Shown piece by piece: positions 8,493-16,477 of a DNA stretch of 64,000 bases. A program made the translations under genes and the position numbers. The DNA is from DATFQI01 sp963816955. Its GTDB lineage: Bacteria > Actinomycetota > Thermoleophilia > Solirubrobacterales > Solirubrobacteraceae. The notes under the pieces are model-generated. The model had not been told where the DNA came from, did no database searches, and was given only the letters and a program-made list of their open reading frames with translations. Positions within the stretch are counted from its first letter, which is position 1. Every line of letters starts with the position of its first letter. The stretch covers positions 310,001 to 374,000 of the forward strand of contig CAWFME010000004.1 in NCBI GenBank assembly GCA_963816955.1, read 5' to 3'.

Positions 8493-9215
8493 CTAGGCGG
8501 CCCGGCGGGGGCGCCGGTGCTCTACGTCCTCGACGATCTCGATCACGCGGTCGAGGTCGTCGCAGACCGCGATCGCCCCGATGTCGTCCTCGGCGATGTA
8601 GCGGTCGGCGAGCATCGAGTCGCGCAGCCACGTCTGCAGTCCGCCCCAGTAGTCCGAGCCGACGAGCACGATCGGGAAGTAGCGGATCTTCTCCGTCTGG
8701 CGCAGGGTGGCGGCCTCGAACAGCTCGTCCATCGTGCCGAAGCCGCCCGGGAAGACCACGAAGCCGCTCGCGTAGCGGACGAACATGACCTTTCGCGTGA
8801 AGAAGTAGTGGAAGTTCAGCGCGAGGTCGACGTACTCGTTCATCCCCTGCTCGTGCGGGAGCTCGATGCCGAGCCCGACCGAGGGGACGCCGGCCTCGCG
8901 GGCGCCCTCGTTGGCGGCCTCCATGATCCCGGGCCCGCCGCCGGTGATGATCGCGAAGCCCTCCTCGCCGAGCCGGCGGGCCAGCGCCCGCGCCTGGTCG
9001 TAGCGCGGATCGTCGCGCGGCGTGCGCGCCGAGCCGAAGACCGACACGGCCTTGCCGATGCGCCCGAGCGCCTGGAAGCCGTTGCGCAGCTCGTCCTGGA
9101 TCCGCAGCAGCCGCTGCGCGTCCGTCAGCTCGGCGAGGATCGCGCTGGTCTCGGCCTCGAGCAGCTCCTCGTCGGACGAGCGCGGGTGGCGGGGCGGGTG
9201 GACGTCGTCGCTCAC
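8493..9215 (-). CDS. TIGR00730-family (LOG-like) Rossmann-fold nucleotide hydrolase
   Basis: A 240-residue protein of the lysine-decarboxylase-like/LOG family, whose members include cytokinin-nucleotide phosphoribohydrolases. The signature is PGGFGTMDE near residue 155, with GGGPGIMEAANEGA near 95 binding the phosphate. The N-terminal 60 residues are charged and helical, an extension common in the actinobacterial subgroup. The GTG start at 9215 lies 6 bases after TACCCT, arguing for a leaderless message. The exact substrate is unknown; hydrolysis of nucleoside monophosphates is the family expectation. Confidence 0.88.
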   Translation of the reverse strand: MSDDVHPPRHPRSSDEELLEAETSAILAELTDAQRLLRIQDELRNGFQALGRIGKAVSVFGSARTPRDDPRYDQARALARRLGEEGFAIITGGGPGIMEAANEGAREAGVPSVGLGIELPHEQGMNEYVDLALNFHYFFTRKVMFVRYASGFVVFPGGFGTMDELFEAATLRQTEKIRYFPIVLVGSDYWGGLQTWLRDSMLADRYIAEDDIGAIAVCDDLDRVIEIVEDVEHRRPRRAA

Positions 9216-9221
9216 CCGTAC

Positions 9222-9227
9222 AGGGTA
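9222..9227 (-). promoter_or_regulatory. -10 element of a leaderless promoter for the LOG-family gene
   Basis: On the minus strand TACCCT ends 6 bases before the GTG at 9215, leaving no room for a Shine-Dalgarno site. The same arrangement recurs in front of several other genes in this window. Confidence 0.5.
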
Positions 9228-9233
9228 GGCCCA

Positions 9234-9392
9234 AGCCTGGATCCACCGATCATCCGTGGATGCCTCGCCGTCGTGGGCCGAGTCAGAGTCGATTGACCGC
9301 GCATCCTCGTGGTGGGCCACTTGGGAGCGGTCAATCGGCTCTGGCGAACGGCCACGGCGGCGAGGCGCCGCGGGAATCGGTGGATTCAGGCT
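9234..9392. repeat. Long palindromic intergenic repeat, copy A (159 bp)
   Basis: The two halves are complementary almost throughout. AGCCTGGATCCACCGAT at the left end faces ATCGGTGGATTCAGGCT at the right, and further in GCCTCGCCGTCGTGG faces CCACGGCGGCGAGGC and CGATTGACCGC faces GCGGTCAATCG, closing on a short loop near 9312. On the minus strand it reads in the same sense as copy B at 61618-61770, with about 85% identity by eye. It begins at the stop codon of the DUF2339 gene and ends shortly before the LOG gene promoter. It encodes no protein of its own. Confidence 0.85.
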
Positions 9393-11485
9393 CAGCGCAG
9401 GGCGTCGGGCATCACCCGCAGATCGGGGACCGCGCGCGGGCGCATCCGCTGCCACGCGAACGCGCCGCCGAGCAGCAGCAGGCCGAGCACGATGAACGAC
9501 GCCACGCGGTAGATCGAGCTGAGCGCCGAGAGGTCGTAGAGGAAGACCTTGGCGATCGTGACGCCGAGCAGCGCGAGCGCCGTGCGGCGCAGCTCGGGGC
9601 GGTCGGCGAGCAGGCCCGCGACGAGCACGCCGAAGCCCGTCAGCGCCCACAGGCCCGACAGCAGCGCCTGGCCCTGCTCGCGCACTCCGAGCTCGCCGAG
9701 CCCGAGGCCCTCGAGGCCGGGCTGGAACGGCGTCACCAGCTCGACCGACGCGAGATAGAGCGCCCCGACGGCGGTCAGGGCGGCCAGCACGCCGCGCGCG
9801 GGGGCCGGCGCCATCCACGCCAGCGCGCCCGCAGCGAGCACGACCGCGCCGACGGCGAGCGCCGCCCGTCCCGGCTCGGCGAGCCCGTCGATCAGGGCGT
9901 CCGGCATCGCGAACGCGCCGATCGCGTGGCACGCCGCCAGCGCGAGGTAGCCGGCGGCGCCCCACGCGGCGACGTCGTCGCGGGTGCGGCGGGCGAGCGC
10001 GCCGGAGGCGACCGCCTGGCCGGCGAGCGCCGCGGTCAGCGCCGGGCCGTCGAGCGCGACGGCGGCCAGGTAGGCGAGCGTGGCCATGGCGATGGCGTCG
10101 AGCCCGCCGCGCAGCGCGGGACGGTCCGAGGCCAGGCGGGCGGAGACGCCGGCGCCGGCGGCGACGAGCGCGAGCGCGAGGATCGCCTCGGGCGACGCGG
10201 CGCCGGAGCCGAGGGTCTCGGCGGGCGCGTCCATCACCAGCACGTGGGAGATCGCGAGCAGCAGCTGGCCGCCGAGCCCCGCCTTGGCGGCCTCGGCGTC
10301 GACGGGCGATGTCGCGCGCCGCAGCAGCACGGCGAAGCCGACGGTCGCGGCGACCCAGCCGGCCAGCACCGGCAGGCCCTCGAGCACCGATCCGAAGGTG
10401 ACGTTGGCGAGCACGACGGCGATCGCCAGCGAGGTGAGGCCGAGCTCGTGCGAGACGCGCCGCACCCGCGCGGCGGCGAGGCCGACCGCGGCGTGGGCGG
10501 CGGCGAGCGTGCCGAGCCAGAGGTGGCCCGCCGTGGCCGATGCGTCCTCGGCGAGCACCGACCAGCCCGCGTAGGCGAGCACGAGCGCGTTCAGCGTGAG
10601 CAGCAGCGCCGCGGAGATCCGCAGCCCGGGCTCGGCCTGGCGCAGCTCGAAGCCGACGGCCGCGGCCGCCGCGAGCGCGCCGAAGACGACGAGGACCGCG
10701 ACGCTCGCGAGCGGCGAGGGGTGCTCGAACAGGATCCAGGCGAGCCACTGCGGCGCGGCGATCCCGTAGGCCGCGAAGGCGAGCCACGTCCAGCGCTGCC
10801 AGATCACGACGGCGGTCGCCGACGCGGTCGCGGCCGCGAGCGTCGCGACGCCCGCACCGGTCGGCATCGCGCCGACGAGCGCGGGGGCGAGCAGCGCGCC
10901 GACGATGCCGAGCGCGGCGATCCCCGGCGCCTCCCAGCGCAGCGCGAGCGCGGTCGCGACGGCGCCCGTGGCCAGCGCACCGGCGAGCGCGAGCGGCGCC
11001 GGCACGAGCGCGTAGACGGCGCCCGCGACGACGCAGGTGGCGAACAGCCCGGCCACGCCGGCGGCCGCGGCGGCGAGCGATGCCTCCGTGCGGCCCTTGC
11101 GCTCGTGCAGCCGGACGCCCGCGGCGAGCAGCCCGAGCGATGCCGCGCCCGCCATCAGCGTGCGCGCGGTCTCGCCGATCCAGCCGTTGGAGACCGCGAT
11201 CACGAGCAGCAGGACGAGCCCGACGAGGACGGCGAGCGCGCCGACCCACGCGAGCACCCGGCCGCCGAGCACGTCCTCGAGCTGGGGCGCGTCGCGGCGC
11301 GGGGCGGGCTCGCGGCGCGGGGCGGGCTCGCGGCGCGGGGCGGGGGAGCGGGGCGGAGCCGGCGGCGGGGCGAACGGTCGCGCGGCGGGCCGCGCCACCG
11401 CGCGCGCCGCGGGGCGCCGTCCTTCCAGCTCTCGGACGCGGCGCTCCAGCTGCGCCACGCGGGTCTCCAGGTCGCGCTCCACCAT
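9392..11485 (-). CDS. DUF2339-family polytopic membrane protein
   Basis: A 697-residue integral membrane protein. Residues 2-25 form a short coiled coil (LETRVAQLERRVRELE), residues 26-75 are Pro/Arg/Ala-rich with a repeated PAPRRE unit, and from about 80 onward some 20 hydrophobic helices fill the rest. This coiled-coil, disordered, multi-TM layout is characteristic of DUF2339. The role is unknown. The ATG at 11485 has GAGGAG 8 bases upstream; starts further upstream would run into the operator region. It is divergent from a TetR regulator and so is its likely target. Confidence 0.85.
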   Translation of the reverse strand: MVERDLETRVAQLERRVRELEGRRPAARAVARPAARPFAPPPAPPRSPAPRREPAPRREPAPRRDAPQLEDVLGGRVLAWVGALAVLVGLVLLLVIAVSNGWIGETARTLMAGAASLGLLAAGVRLHERKGRTEASLAAAAAGVAGLFATCVVAGAVYALVPAPLALAGALATGAVATALALRWEAPGIAALGIVGALLAPALVGAMPTGAGVATLAAATASATAVVIWQRWTWLAFAAYGIAAPQWLAWILFEHPSPLASVAVLVVFGALAAAAAVGFELRQAEPGLRISAALLLTLNALVLAYAGWSVLAEDASATAGHLWLGTLAAAHAAVGLAAARVRRVSHELGLTSLAIAVVLANVTFGSVLEGLPVLAGWVAATVGFAVLLRRATSPVDAEAAKAGLGGQLLLAISHVLVMDAPAETLGSGAASPEAILALALVAAGAGVSARLASDRPALRGGLDAIAMATLAYLAAVALDGPALTAALAGQAVASGALARRTRDDVAAWGAAGYLALAACHAIGAFAMPDALIDGLAEPGRAALAVGAVVLAAGALAWMAPAPARGVLAALTAVGALYLASVELVTPFQPGLEGLGLGELGVREQGQALLSGLWALTGFGVLVAGLLADRPELRRTALALLGVTIAKVFLYDLSALSSIYRVASFIVLGLLLLGGAFAWQRMRPRAVPDLRVMPDALR

Positions 11486-11500
11486 CGTTCGCGTCTCCTC

Positions 11501-11552
11501 TTGTTGACCGACGGTCGACAACGGTAGCACCCTGTCGACCATCGGTCAACAA
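11501..11552. promoter_or_regulatory. Twin TetR-type operators between the DUF2339 gene and the tetR gene
   Basis: Two 17-bp near-palindromes, GTTGACCGACGGTCGAC (11503-11519) and GTCGACCATCGGTCAAC (11534-11550), face each other as a 20-bp inverted repeat (11501-11520 and 11533-11552) with a 12-bp spacer. They fill the intergenic space between the divergent genes and overlap where both promoters must lie, fitting autorepression plus control of the membrane protein. Confidence 0.85.
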
Positions 11553-11577
11553 GTCGTGGTAGGGTCGCCGCCGACCC

Positions 11578-12174
11578 GTGCCCGGCCCCGCGTACACCCG
11601 CCTCGACGTCGACGAGCGCCGCCGCCGGCTGCTGGAGCTCGGCACGGACCTGTTCGCGCGCTTCTCCTACGACGAGCTGTCAATGGCCAAGATCGCCCGC
11701 GAGGCGGGCATCTCCAAGGCGCTGCTCTACCACTACTTCCCGGGCAAGCAGGCCTACTTCGCGGCGACGCTCGAGGAGAAGGCCGCCGAGCTGTCCGCGC
11801 TCACCGAGCCCGACCCGTCGCTGCCGCCGGTCGAGCAGCTCGTGCGCAGCCTGGACGCGTTCCTGGCCTGGGTCGAGGACAACCGCGTGGCCTACGCCAA
11901 GCTCGTGCGCTCAGCCGCCGCGATCCCCGAGGTCCGGGAGGTCGTCGACCGCGTGCGCGACGCGACCTCCGCCCGCATCCTCGCGGGCATCGCGCCGGGC
12001 GAGCCGCCGCCCGCGCTGCGGACCGCGGTGCGGGCGTGGCTGTGGTTCATGGACGGCGCGATCCTCGACTGGGTCGAGCACGGCGACCTGACGCGCGAGC
12101 AGCTCAACGGCCTGCTGCTCGGCACGCTGATGGGGGCCGCCACCGCGGCCGGCGCCGCGCTGCCGGCGGGCTGA
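11578..12174 (+). CDS. TetR/AcrR-family transcriptional regulator
   Basis: A 198-residue repressor-type protein. The N-terminal helix-turn-helix spans about residues 14-60, with the recognition portion IAREAGISKALLYHYFPGKQAYF. The C-terminal two-thirds is the ligand-binding/dimer domain, helical and rich in Ala, with a conserved-looking RTAVRAWLWFMDGAILDWVE. The GTG start at 11578 is close to a TAGGGT element. The divergent DUF2339 gene and the twin palindromes between them are its probable regulon. The ligand is unknown. Confidence 0.93.
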   Translation: MPGPAYTRLDVDERRRRLLELGTDLFARFSYDELSMAKIAREAGISKALLYHYFPGKQAYFAATLEEKAAELSALTEPDPSLPPVEQLVRSLDAFLAWVEDNRVAYAKLVRSAAAIPEVREVVDRVRDATSARILAGIAPGEPPPALRTAVRAWLWFMDGAILDWVEHGDLTREQLNGLLLGTLMGAATAAGAALPAG

Positions 12175-12179
12175 GCGCC

Positions 12180-12668
12180 CTACTGGACGCTGAGCAGGTC
12201 GATCACGAACACCAGCGTCTCGTTCGGCCCGATCGTGGGCGGCGAGCCGTCCGCGCCGTAGGCGAGGTCGGGCGGGATCACGAGCTGGCGGCGACCGCCG
12301 ACCTTCATGCCCTCGACGCCCTGGTCCCAGCCCGCGATGACCGAGTTGGAGCCGAGCTGGAACGAGAACGGCTCGCCGCGGTCCCACGAGGCATCGAACT
12401 GGCGGCCGTTGACGAACGAGATGCCGACGTACTGGACGGTGACCTGCTTGCCGGCTTCCGCCGTCGCCCCGGTGCCCTTCTCGATGTCGTTGATCACGAG
12501 CTTCTTGGGCGCCTTGCCCTTGGGCACGGTGATCTCCGGTTTGGTCTTCGCGGGCGTGGAGGTCGCCTCGGGCTTCGACGAGGAGGTCTCCTCGGAGTCG
12601 GAGCCACAGCCGGCGACCGCGAGCGCGGCGCAGGCGAGGACGATCAGGAGCAGTCTGGCGAGCGGCAT
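12180..12668 (-). CDS. FKBP-type peptidyl-prolyl isomerase, lipoprotein
   Basis: A 162-residue secreted FKBP-fold prolyl isomerase. The signal peptide ends in the lipobox LAVAGC (Cys near residue 20), followed by a Ser/Thr/Lys-rich linker to about residue 50. The FKBP domain shows VTVQYVG, FDASWDRGEPFSFQLGSNSV, IAGWDQGVEGMKVGG and a closing ETLVFVIDLLSV. It should sit on the outer face of the membrane and help fold exported proteins. The ATG at 12668 follows TACCCT by 7 bases. It is convergent with tetR. Confidence 0.92.
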   Translation of the reverse strand: MPLARLLLIVLACAALAVAGCGSDSEETSSSKPEATSTPAKTKPEITVPKGKAPKKLVINDIEKGTGATAEAGKQVTVQYVGISFVNGRQFDASWDRGEPFSFQLGSNSVIAGWDQGVEGMKVGGRRQLVIPPDLAYGADGSPPTIGPNETLVFVIDLLSVQ

Positions 12669-12675
12669 GGCGCCG

Positions 12676-12681
12676 AGGGTA
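12676..12681 (-). promoter_or_regulatory. -10 element of a leaderless promoter for the FKBP gene
   Basis: On the minus strand TACCCT is followed by a 7-base spacer and then the ATG at 12668. Confidence 0.5.
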
Positions 12682-12709
12682 GCGGCGGCCGTTCAGCCTG
12701 AATCCACGC

Positions 12710-13348
12710 TCAGCGGTCGGTGCCGAAGATGCGGTCGCCCGCATCGCCCAGCCCCGGCCGGATGTAGCCGTTGGTGTCGAGCTCGCGGTCGAGCGCCGCG
12801 GTGTAGATCTGCACCTCGTGGTGGGCGCTGCGCAGCGCCTCGACGCCCTCGGGCGCGGCCACCAGGCAGACGAACGTGACCCGCTTGGCGCCCGCGCGCT
12901 TGAGCCGCGCGATCGCCTGCGTCGCGCTGCCGCCCGTGGCGAGCATCGGGTCGACGACGAACACCTCGGCGTCCTCGACGCCCGGCGGGATGTTCTCGTA
13001 GTAGCCGACGGGCCTCAGGGCCTCCTCGTCGCGGTACATGCCGAGGTGCCCGACGCGCGCGTCCGGGACGAGCCGCAGGAAACCGTCGACGAGCCCGAGC
13101 CCCGCGCGCAGGATCGCCACGATCACGACCTGGTCGGCGAGCCGCACGCCGGGGGCGGGCTCGAGCGGTGTCTGGACCTCGATCTCGTCGGGCCGCAGCC
13201 CGCGCATCGCCTCGTAGGCGAGGATCATCCCCGCGTCGTCGAGCGTCTGGCGGAAGCCGCCGTGCGGCGTCTCGCGATCGCGCAGGATCGAGACCAGCCG
13301 CCGCAGCAGGACGTGGTCGACCACGGTGACGCCGTCGGGCACGCTCAT
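12710..13348 (-). CDS. upp: Uracil phosphoribosyltransferase
   Basis: Converts uracil and PRPP to UMP in pyrimidine salvage. The 212 residues match the family. The PRPP-binding loop is VDPMLATGGSATQAI near residue 125, and the uracil-binding end is GYIRPGLGDAGDRIFGT. The ATG at 13348 (MSVPDGVTVVDH) is preferred to a GTG ten codons upstream that would lengthen the protein beyond the usual size. It is divergent from the nucleoside salvage operon, 47 bases apart, so uracil released by that operon's enzymes can be recaptured. Confidence 0.96.
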   Translation of the reverse strand: MSVPDGVTVVDHVLLRRLVSILRDRETPHGGFRQTLDDAGMILAYEAMRGLRPDEIEVQTPLEPAPGVRLADQVVIVAILRAGLGLVDGFLRLVPDARVGHLGMYRDEEALRPVGYYENIPPGVEDAEVFVVDPMLATGGSATQAIARLKRAGAKRVTFVCLVAAPEGVEALRSAHHEVQIYTAALDRELDTNGYIRPGLGDAGDRIFGTDR

Positions 13349-13382
13349 CGCCCGCGGCACGCTACCGGGTCGAGGCATCCAC

Positions 13383-13388
13383 TAGGCT
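13383..13388 (+). promoter_or_regulatory. -10 element of a leaderless promoter for the nucleoside salvage operon
   Basis: TAGGCT, a 7-base spacer and then the GTG at 13396; no ribosome-binding site fits between them. Confidence 0.5.
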
Positions 13389-13395
13389 CGCGGCG

Positions 13396-14310
13396 GTGTC
13401 CGCGCCCCGCCGCAACGTGGAGCTCAAGGCGACCGACCCCGACCCCCAGCGCTCGCTGCAGATCGCGCTGGAACTCGGCGCCGAGGACCGCGGCGTGCTC
13501 GTCCAGCGCGACACCTACTTCCGCGTCCCCGATGGCCGCCTGAAGCTGCGCGTCCAGACGCCGGGCGGCGCCGTGCTGATCCAGTACGCCCGCGACGACC
13601 GGCCCGAGGCGCGCGAGAGCCGCTACCGCATCACGCCCGTCGAGGACCCCGAGACGCTCAGGACCTCGCTCGACGACGCGCTCGGCACGCTCGCCGTGGT
13701 CGAGAAGGAGCGCCGGCTGCTGCTGTGGGAGGGCGTGCGCATCCACCTCGACACGGTCGCGGGGCTCGGGTCCTTCCTCGAGCTCGAGGGGGTCGCGCCG
13801 GAGGGCTCGGACCTGTCGGGCGAGCACGACCGCGTGGCGCAGCTCAGCGAGGCGCTCGGGCTCGACGAGTCGCGCATCCTCGCCGACTCCTACTCCGACC
13901 GCGTGCTGGCGGCGGAGGGCAGCGAGGAGCTGATCGCCGCCGCCCGCGGCGCGCTCGAGCGCGCCTACGCCCCGTACTCCAACTACCGGGTCGGCGTCGC
14001 CCTGCGCGCGCCCGACGGCTCCGTGCACGTCGGCGCCAACGTCGAGAACGCCGCCTACCCGCTCGGCAACTGCGCCGAGGCCTCGGCGATCGGCGCGCTG
14101 ATCGCGGCGGGGCGCAGCAAGATCGTCGAGGCGGCCGTGATCGGCGACGGCGAGGAGCCGTGCGTGCCGTGCGGCGGCTGCCGCCAGCGGCTGCGCGAGT
14201 TCATGCCGCTCGGCGCCACCGTCCACCTGGTCGCGGAGAAGGGAGCCCGCGCGGAGATGACCCTTCAGGAGCTGCTGCCGCGCTCGTTCGGCCCGGAGTA
14301 CCTGCCATGA
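13396..14310 (+). CDS. cdd: CYTH domain-cytidine deaminase fusion
   Basis: A 304-residue two-domain protein. Residues 5-165 look like a CyaB-type CYTH (triphosphate-tunnel) domain: NVELK as the N-x-E-x-K start motif, DTYFRVPDGRLKLR, then VEKERRLLLWEGVRIHLD and FLELEGV. Residues 177-304 are a complete cytidine deaminase with NVENAAYPLGNCAEASAI (zinc Cys and catalytic Glu in CAE, near 225) and PCVPCGGC near 254 for the other zinc ligands. The deaminase turns cytidine into uridine. The CYTH part may bind a nucleotide or polyphosphate, which is inference. No stop or frame change separates the domains. Confidence 0.88.
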   Translation: MSAPRRNVELKATDPDPQRSLQIALELGAEDRGVLVQRDTYFRVPDGRLKLRVQTPGGAVLIQYARDDRPEARESRYRITPVEDPETLRTSLDDALGTLAVVEKERRLLLWEGVRIHLDTVAGLGSFLELEGVAPEGSDLSGEHDRVAQLSEALGLDESRILADSYSDRVLAAEGSEELIAAARGALERAYAPYSNYRVGVALRAPDGSVHVGANVENAAYPLGNCAEASAIGALIAAGRSKIVEAAVIGDGEEPCVPCGGCRQRLREFMPLGATVHLVAEKGARAEMTLQELLPRSFGPEYLP

Positions 14311-15167
14311 GTGGGGGGAGGGCACGGGCGCACGACATCGACCCGTCGGTCGCGCGCGGCGAGGCCGCTGCGAGCGTCATCGCCCGCCGGGCGCCCGGGT
14401 TCTCGCCCCGGCTCGGGCTGATCCTCGGCTCGGGCCTCGGCGGGCTCGCCGACGCCGCCGAGGACGCGATCGAGATCTCCTACCGCGAGCTGCCGGGCTT
14501 CCCGGAGCCGGGCGTCGCCGGCCACGGCGGCCGGCTCGTGCTGGGCCGGCTCGGCGGCCTGCCCGTCGCGTTCCTGCAGGGCCGCAAGCACATCTACGAG
14601 GGCGGGGACCCCGGCGCGATGCGCGCGCCCGTGCGGGCCCTCCAGCGCACCGGGGCGCTCGCGCTGCTGGCCACCAACGCCGCGGGCTCGCTGCGCCCCG
14701 AGTCGCCGCCCGGCTCGCTGATGGCGCTCTCCGACCACATCAACATGCTCGGCGTCAACCCGCTCACCGGGGCCAACGACGACGACGTAGGGCCGCGCTT
14801 CCCGAACATGGCGGAGGCCTACGACCCGGCGCTGCGCGGCGTCCTGCGGCGCTGCGCGGACGACCTCGGGATCGCGCTGCCCGAGGGCGTCTACCTCGCC
14901 GCGCACGGGCCCAGCTTCGAGACGCCGGCCGAGATCCGCGCCTTCCGCACGCTCGGCGCGGACGCCGTCGGCATGTCGACGGTGCCCGAGGTGATCCTCG
15001 CGCGTCACTGCGGGCTGCGCGTCGCCGCGGTGTCGGCGATCACCAACCTCGCCGAGGGAATGGGCGGCGAGGCGCTCTCGCACGAGCAGACGCTGAAGTA
15101 CGCCGCGGCCGCCGCGGGCGACCTGGCGCGGCTGGTCGAGCGCTTCTGCGAGGCCTTGGCCGCATGA
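14307..15167 (+). CDS. punA: Purine nucleoside phosphorylase (class I, trimeric type)
   Basis: Phosphorolysis of inosine or guanosine to base and ribose-1-phosphate. The 286 residues carry LGSGLGG near 33 (phosphate site), GHGGRLVLG, QGRKHIYEG, MSTVPEV and SAITNLAEG in the expected order. The Glu and Asn of the purine pocket are therefore present. The ATG at 14307 overlaps the preceding stop as ATGA. The operon context (cytidine deaminase, thymidine phosphorylase, adenosine deaminase) supports nucleoside catabolism and salvage. Confidence 0.95.
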   Translation: MSGGRARAHDIDPSVARGEAAASVIARRAPGFSPRLGLILGSGLGGLADAAEDAIEISYRELPGFPEPGVAGHGGRLVLGRLGGLPVAFLQGRKHIYEGGDPGAMRAPVRALQRTGALALLATNAAGSLRPESPPGSLMALSDHINMLGVNPLTGANDDDVGPRFPNMAEAYDPALRGVLRRCADDLGIALPEGVYLAAHGPSFETPAEIRAFRTLGADAVGMSTVPEVILARHCGLRVAAVSAITNLAEGMGGEALSHEQTLKYAAAAAGDLARLVERFCEALAA

Positions 15168-16477
15168 CGCTCCTTCCCGCCGAGGTCATCCGCCGCAAGC
15201 GCGACGGCGCCGCGCTCAGCGGCGAGGAGATCGGCTTCCTCGTGGACGGGATCACGCACGGAGGCCTGAGCGACGCGCAGGTCGGGGCGCTGGCGATGGC
15301 GCTGTTCCTGCGCGGGATGGAGCCGGGCGAGCGGGTGGCGCTGACCGAGGCGATGCGCGACTCGGGCACCGTGCTCGAGTGGGACGCCGGCCCCGTGCTG
15401 GACAAGCACTCCACGGGCGGCGTCGGCGACAAGGTCTCGCTGATGCTGGCGCCGATCGTGGCGGCGTGCGGCGGCGCGGTGCCGATGATCTCCGGCCGCG
15501 GGCTCGGCCACACGGGCGGCACGCTGGACAAGCTCGACTCGATTCCCGGCTATGACACGACCCCGGCGGTGGAGGAGCTGCGGCGCGTGGTCGGCGCGGC
15601 GGGTTGCGCGATCGTGGGGCAGACCGGCGACCTGGCGCCCGCCGACCGCCGGCTCTACGCGATCCGCGACGCCACCGGCACGGTCGAGTCGATCCCGCTG
15701 ATCGTGGCCTCGATCCTGTCCAAGAAGCTCGCGGCCGGGCTCGACGCGCTCGTGATGGACGTCAAGTTCGGCTCGGGCGCCTTCATGGCCGAGCGCGGGG
15801 CGGCCGAGGAGCTCGCCCGCGCGCTCGTCGAGGTCGCCGGCGGCGCGGGCCTGCCGACCGTCGCGCTGCTGACCGACATGGACCAGGTGCTCGGCTCGAG
15901 CGCCGGCAACGCGCTCGAGGTGCTCGAGTCCGCCGAGTACCTGACGGGCGCGGCGCGCGAGCCGCGGCTGCACGAGGTCACGCTCGCGCTCGCCGCCTCG
16001 CTGCTCGTCCAGGGCGGGCTGGCACCCGACGAGGACGCCGCGCGGGCCGCCGCCGAGCAGGCGCTGGCGTCCGGCGCCGCCGCCGAGCGCTTCGCGCGCA
16101 TGGTCGCCGAGCTCGGCGGCCCGGACGACTTCCTCGAGCGCCCGGCCGAGCACCTCGACGCGGCCCCGGTCGTGCGCGCCGTGGCGCCGGAGCAGGCGGG
16201 CCTCGTGGCCGGGATGGACTGCCGCGCCGTCGGGCTCGTGATCACCGGGCTCGGGGGCAACCGCGCGACGGAGGCCGACCGGATCGACCCGGCGGTGGGG
16301 CTTGCGGAGATCGCGCCCGTCGGCGCGGAGGTCGGCCCCGACCGCCCGCTGGCCGTCGTGCACGCGCGCGACGAGGCGGGCTTCGCCGCGGCGGAGGCGG
16401 CGCTGCGCGCGTCGGTCCGCGTCGGCGAGCAGGCGCCGGAGGAGCGGCCCGCCGTCGCCGGGAGGATCGAGGCATGA
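15164..16477 (+). CDS. deoA: Thymidine/pyrimidine-nucleoside phosphorylase
   Basis: Cleaves thymidine, and probably uridine or deoxyuridine, to base and (deoxy)ribose-1-phosphate. The 437 residues match the family. KHSTGGVGDKVSL near residue 82 is the phosphate-binding loop, SGRGLGHTGGTLDKLDSIPG near 107 is the family signature, and SKKLAAGLDALVMDVKFGSG lies near 187. The ATG at 15164 overlaps the previous stop by 4 bases. The uracil it releases could feed the divergent upp. Confidence 0.95.
   Translation: MTLLPAEVIRRKRDGAALSGEEIGFLVDGITHGGLSDAQVGALAMALFLRGMEPGERVALTEAMRDSGTVLEWDAGPVLDKHSTGGVGDKVSLMLAPIVAACGGAVPMISGRGLGHTGGTLDKLDSIPGYDTTPAVEELRRVVGAAGCAIVGQTGDLAPADRRLYAIRDATGTVESIPLIVASILSKKLAAGLDALVMDVKFGSGAFMAERGAAEELARALVEVAGGAGLPTVALLTDMDQVLGSSAGNALEVLESAEYLTGAAREPRLHEVTLALAASLLVQGGLAPDEDAARAAAEQALASGAAAERFARMVAELGGPDDFLERPAEHLDAAPVVRAVAPEQAGLVAGMDCRAVGLVITGLGGNRATEADRIDPAVGLAEIAPVGAEVGPDRPLAVVHARDEAGFAAAEAALRASVRVGEQAPEERPAVAGRIEA

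Noticed and set aside
12690..12712. A further copy of the palindromic repeat after upp
   Set aside because: Only a 12-base match to the repeat end (GCCTGAATCCAC) and no inverted arm; could be chance.
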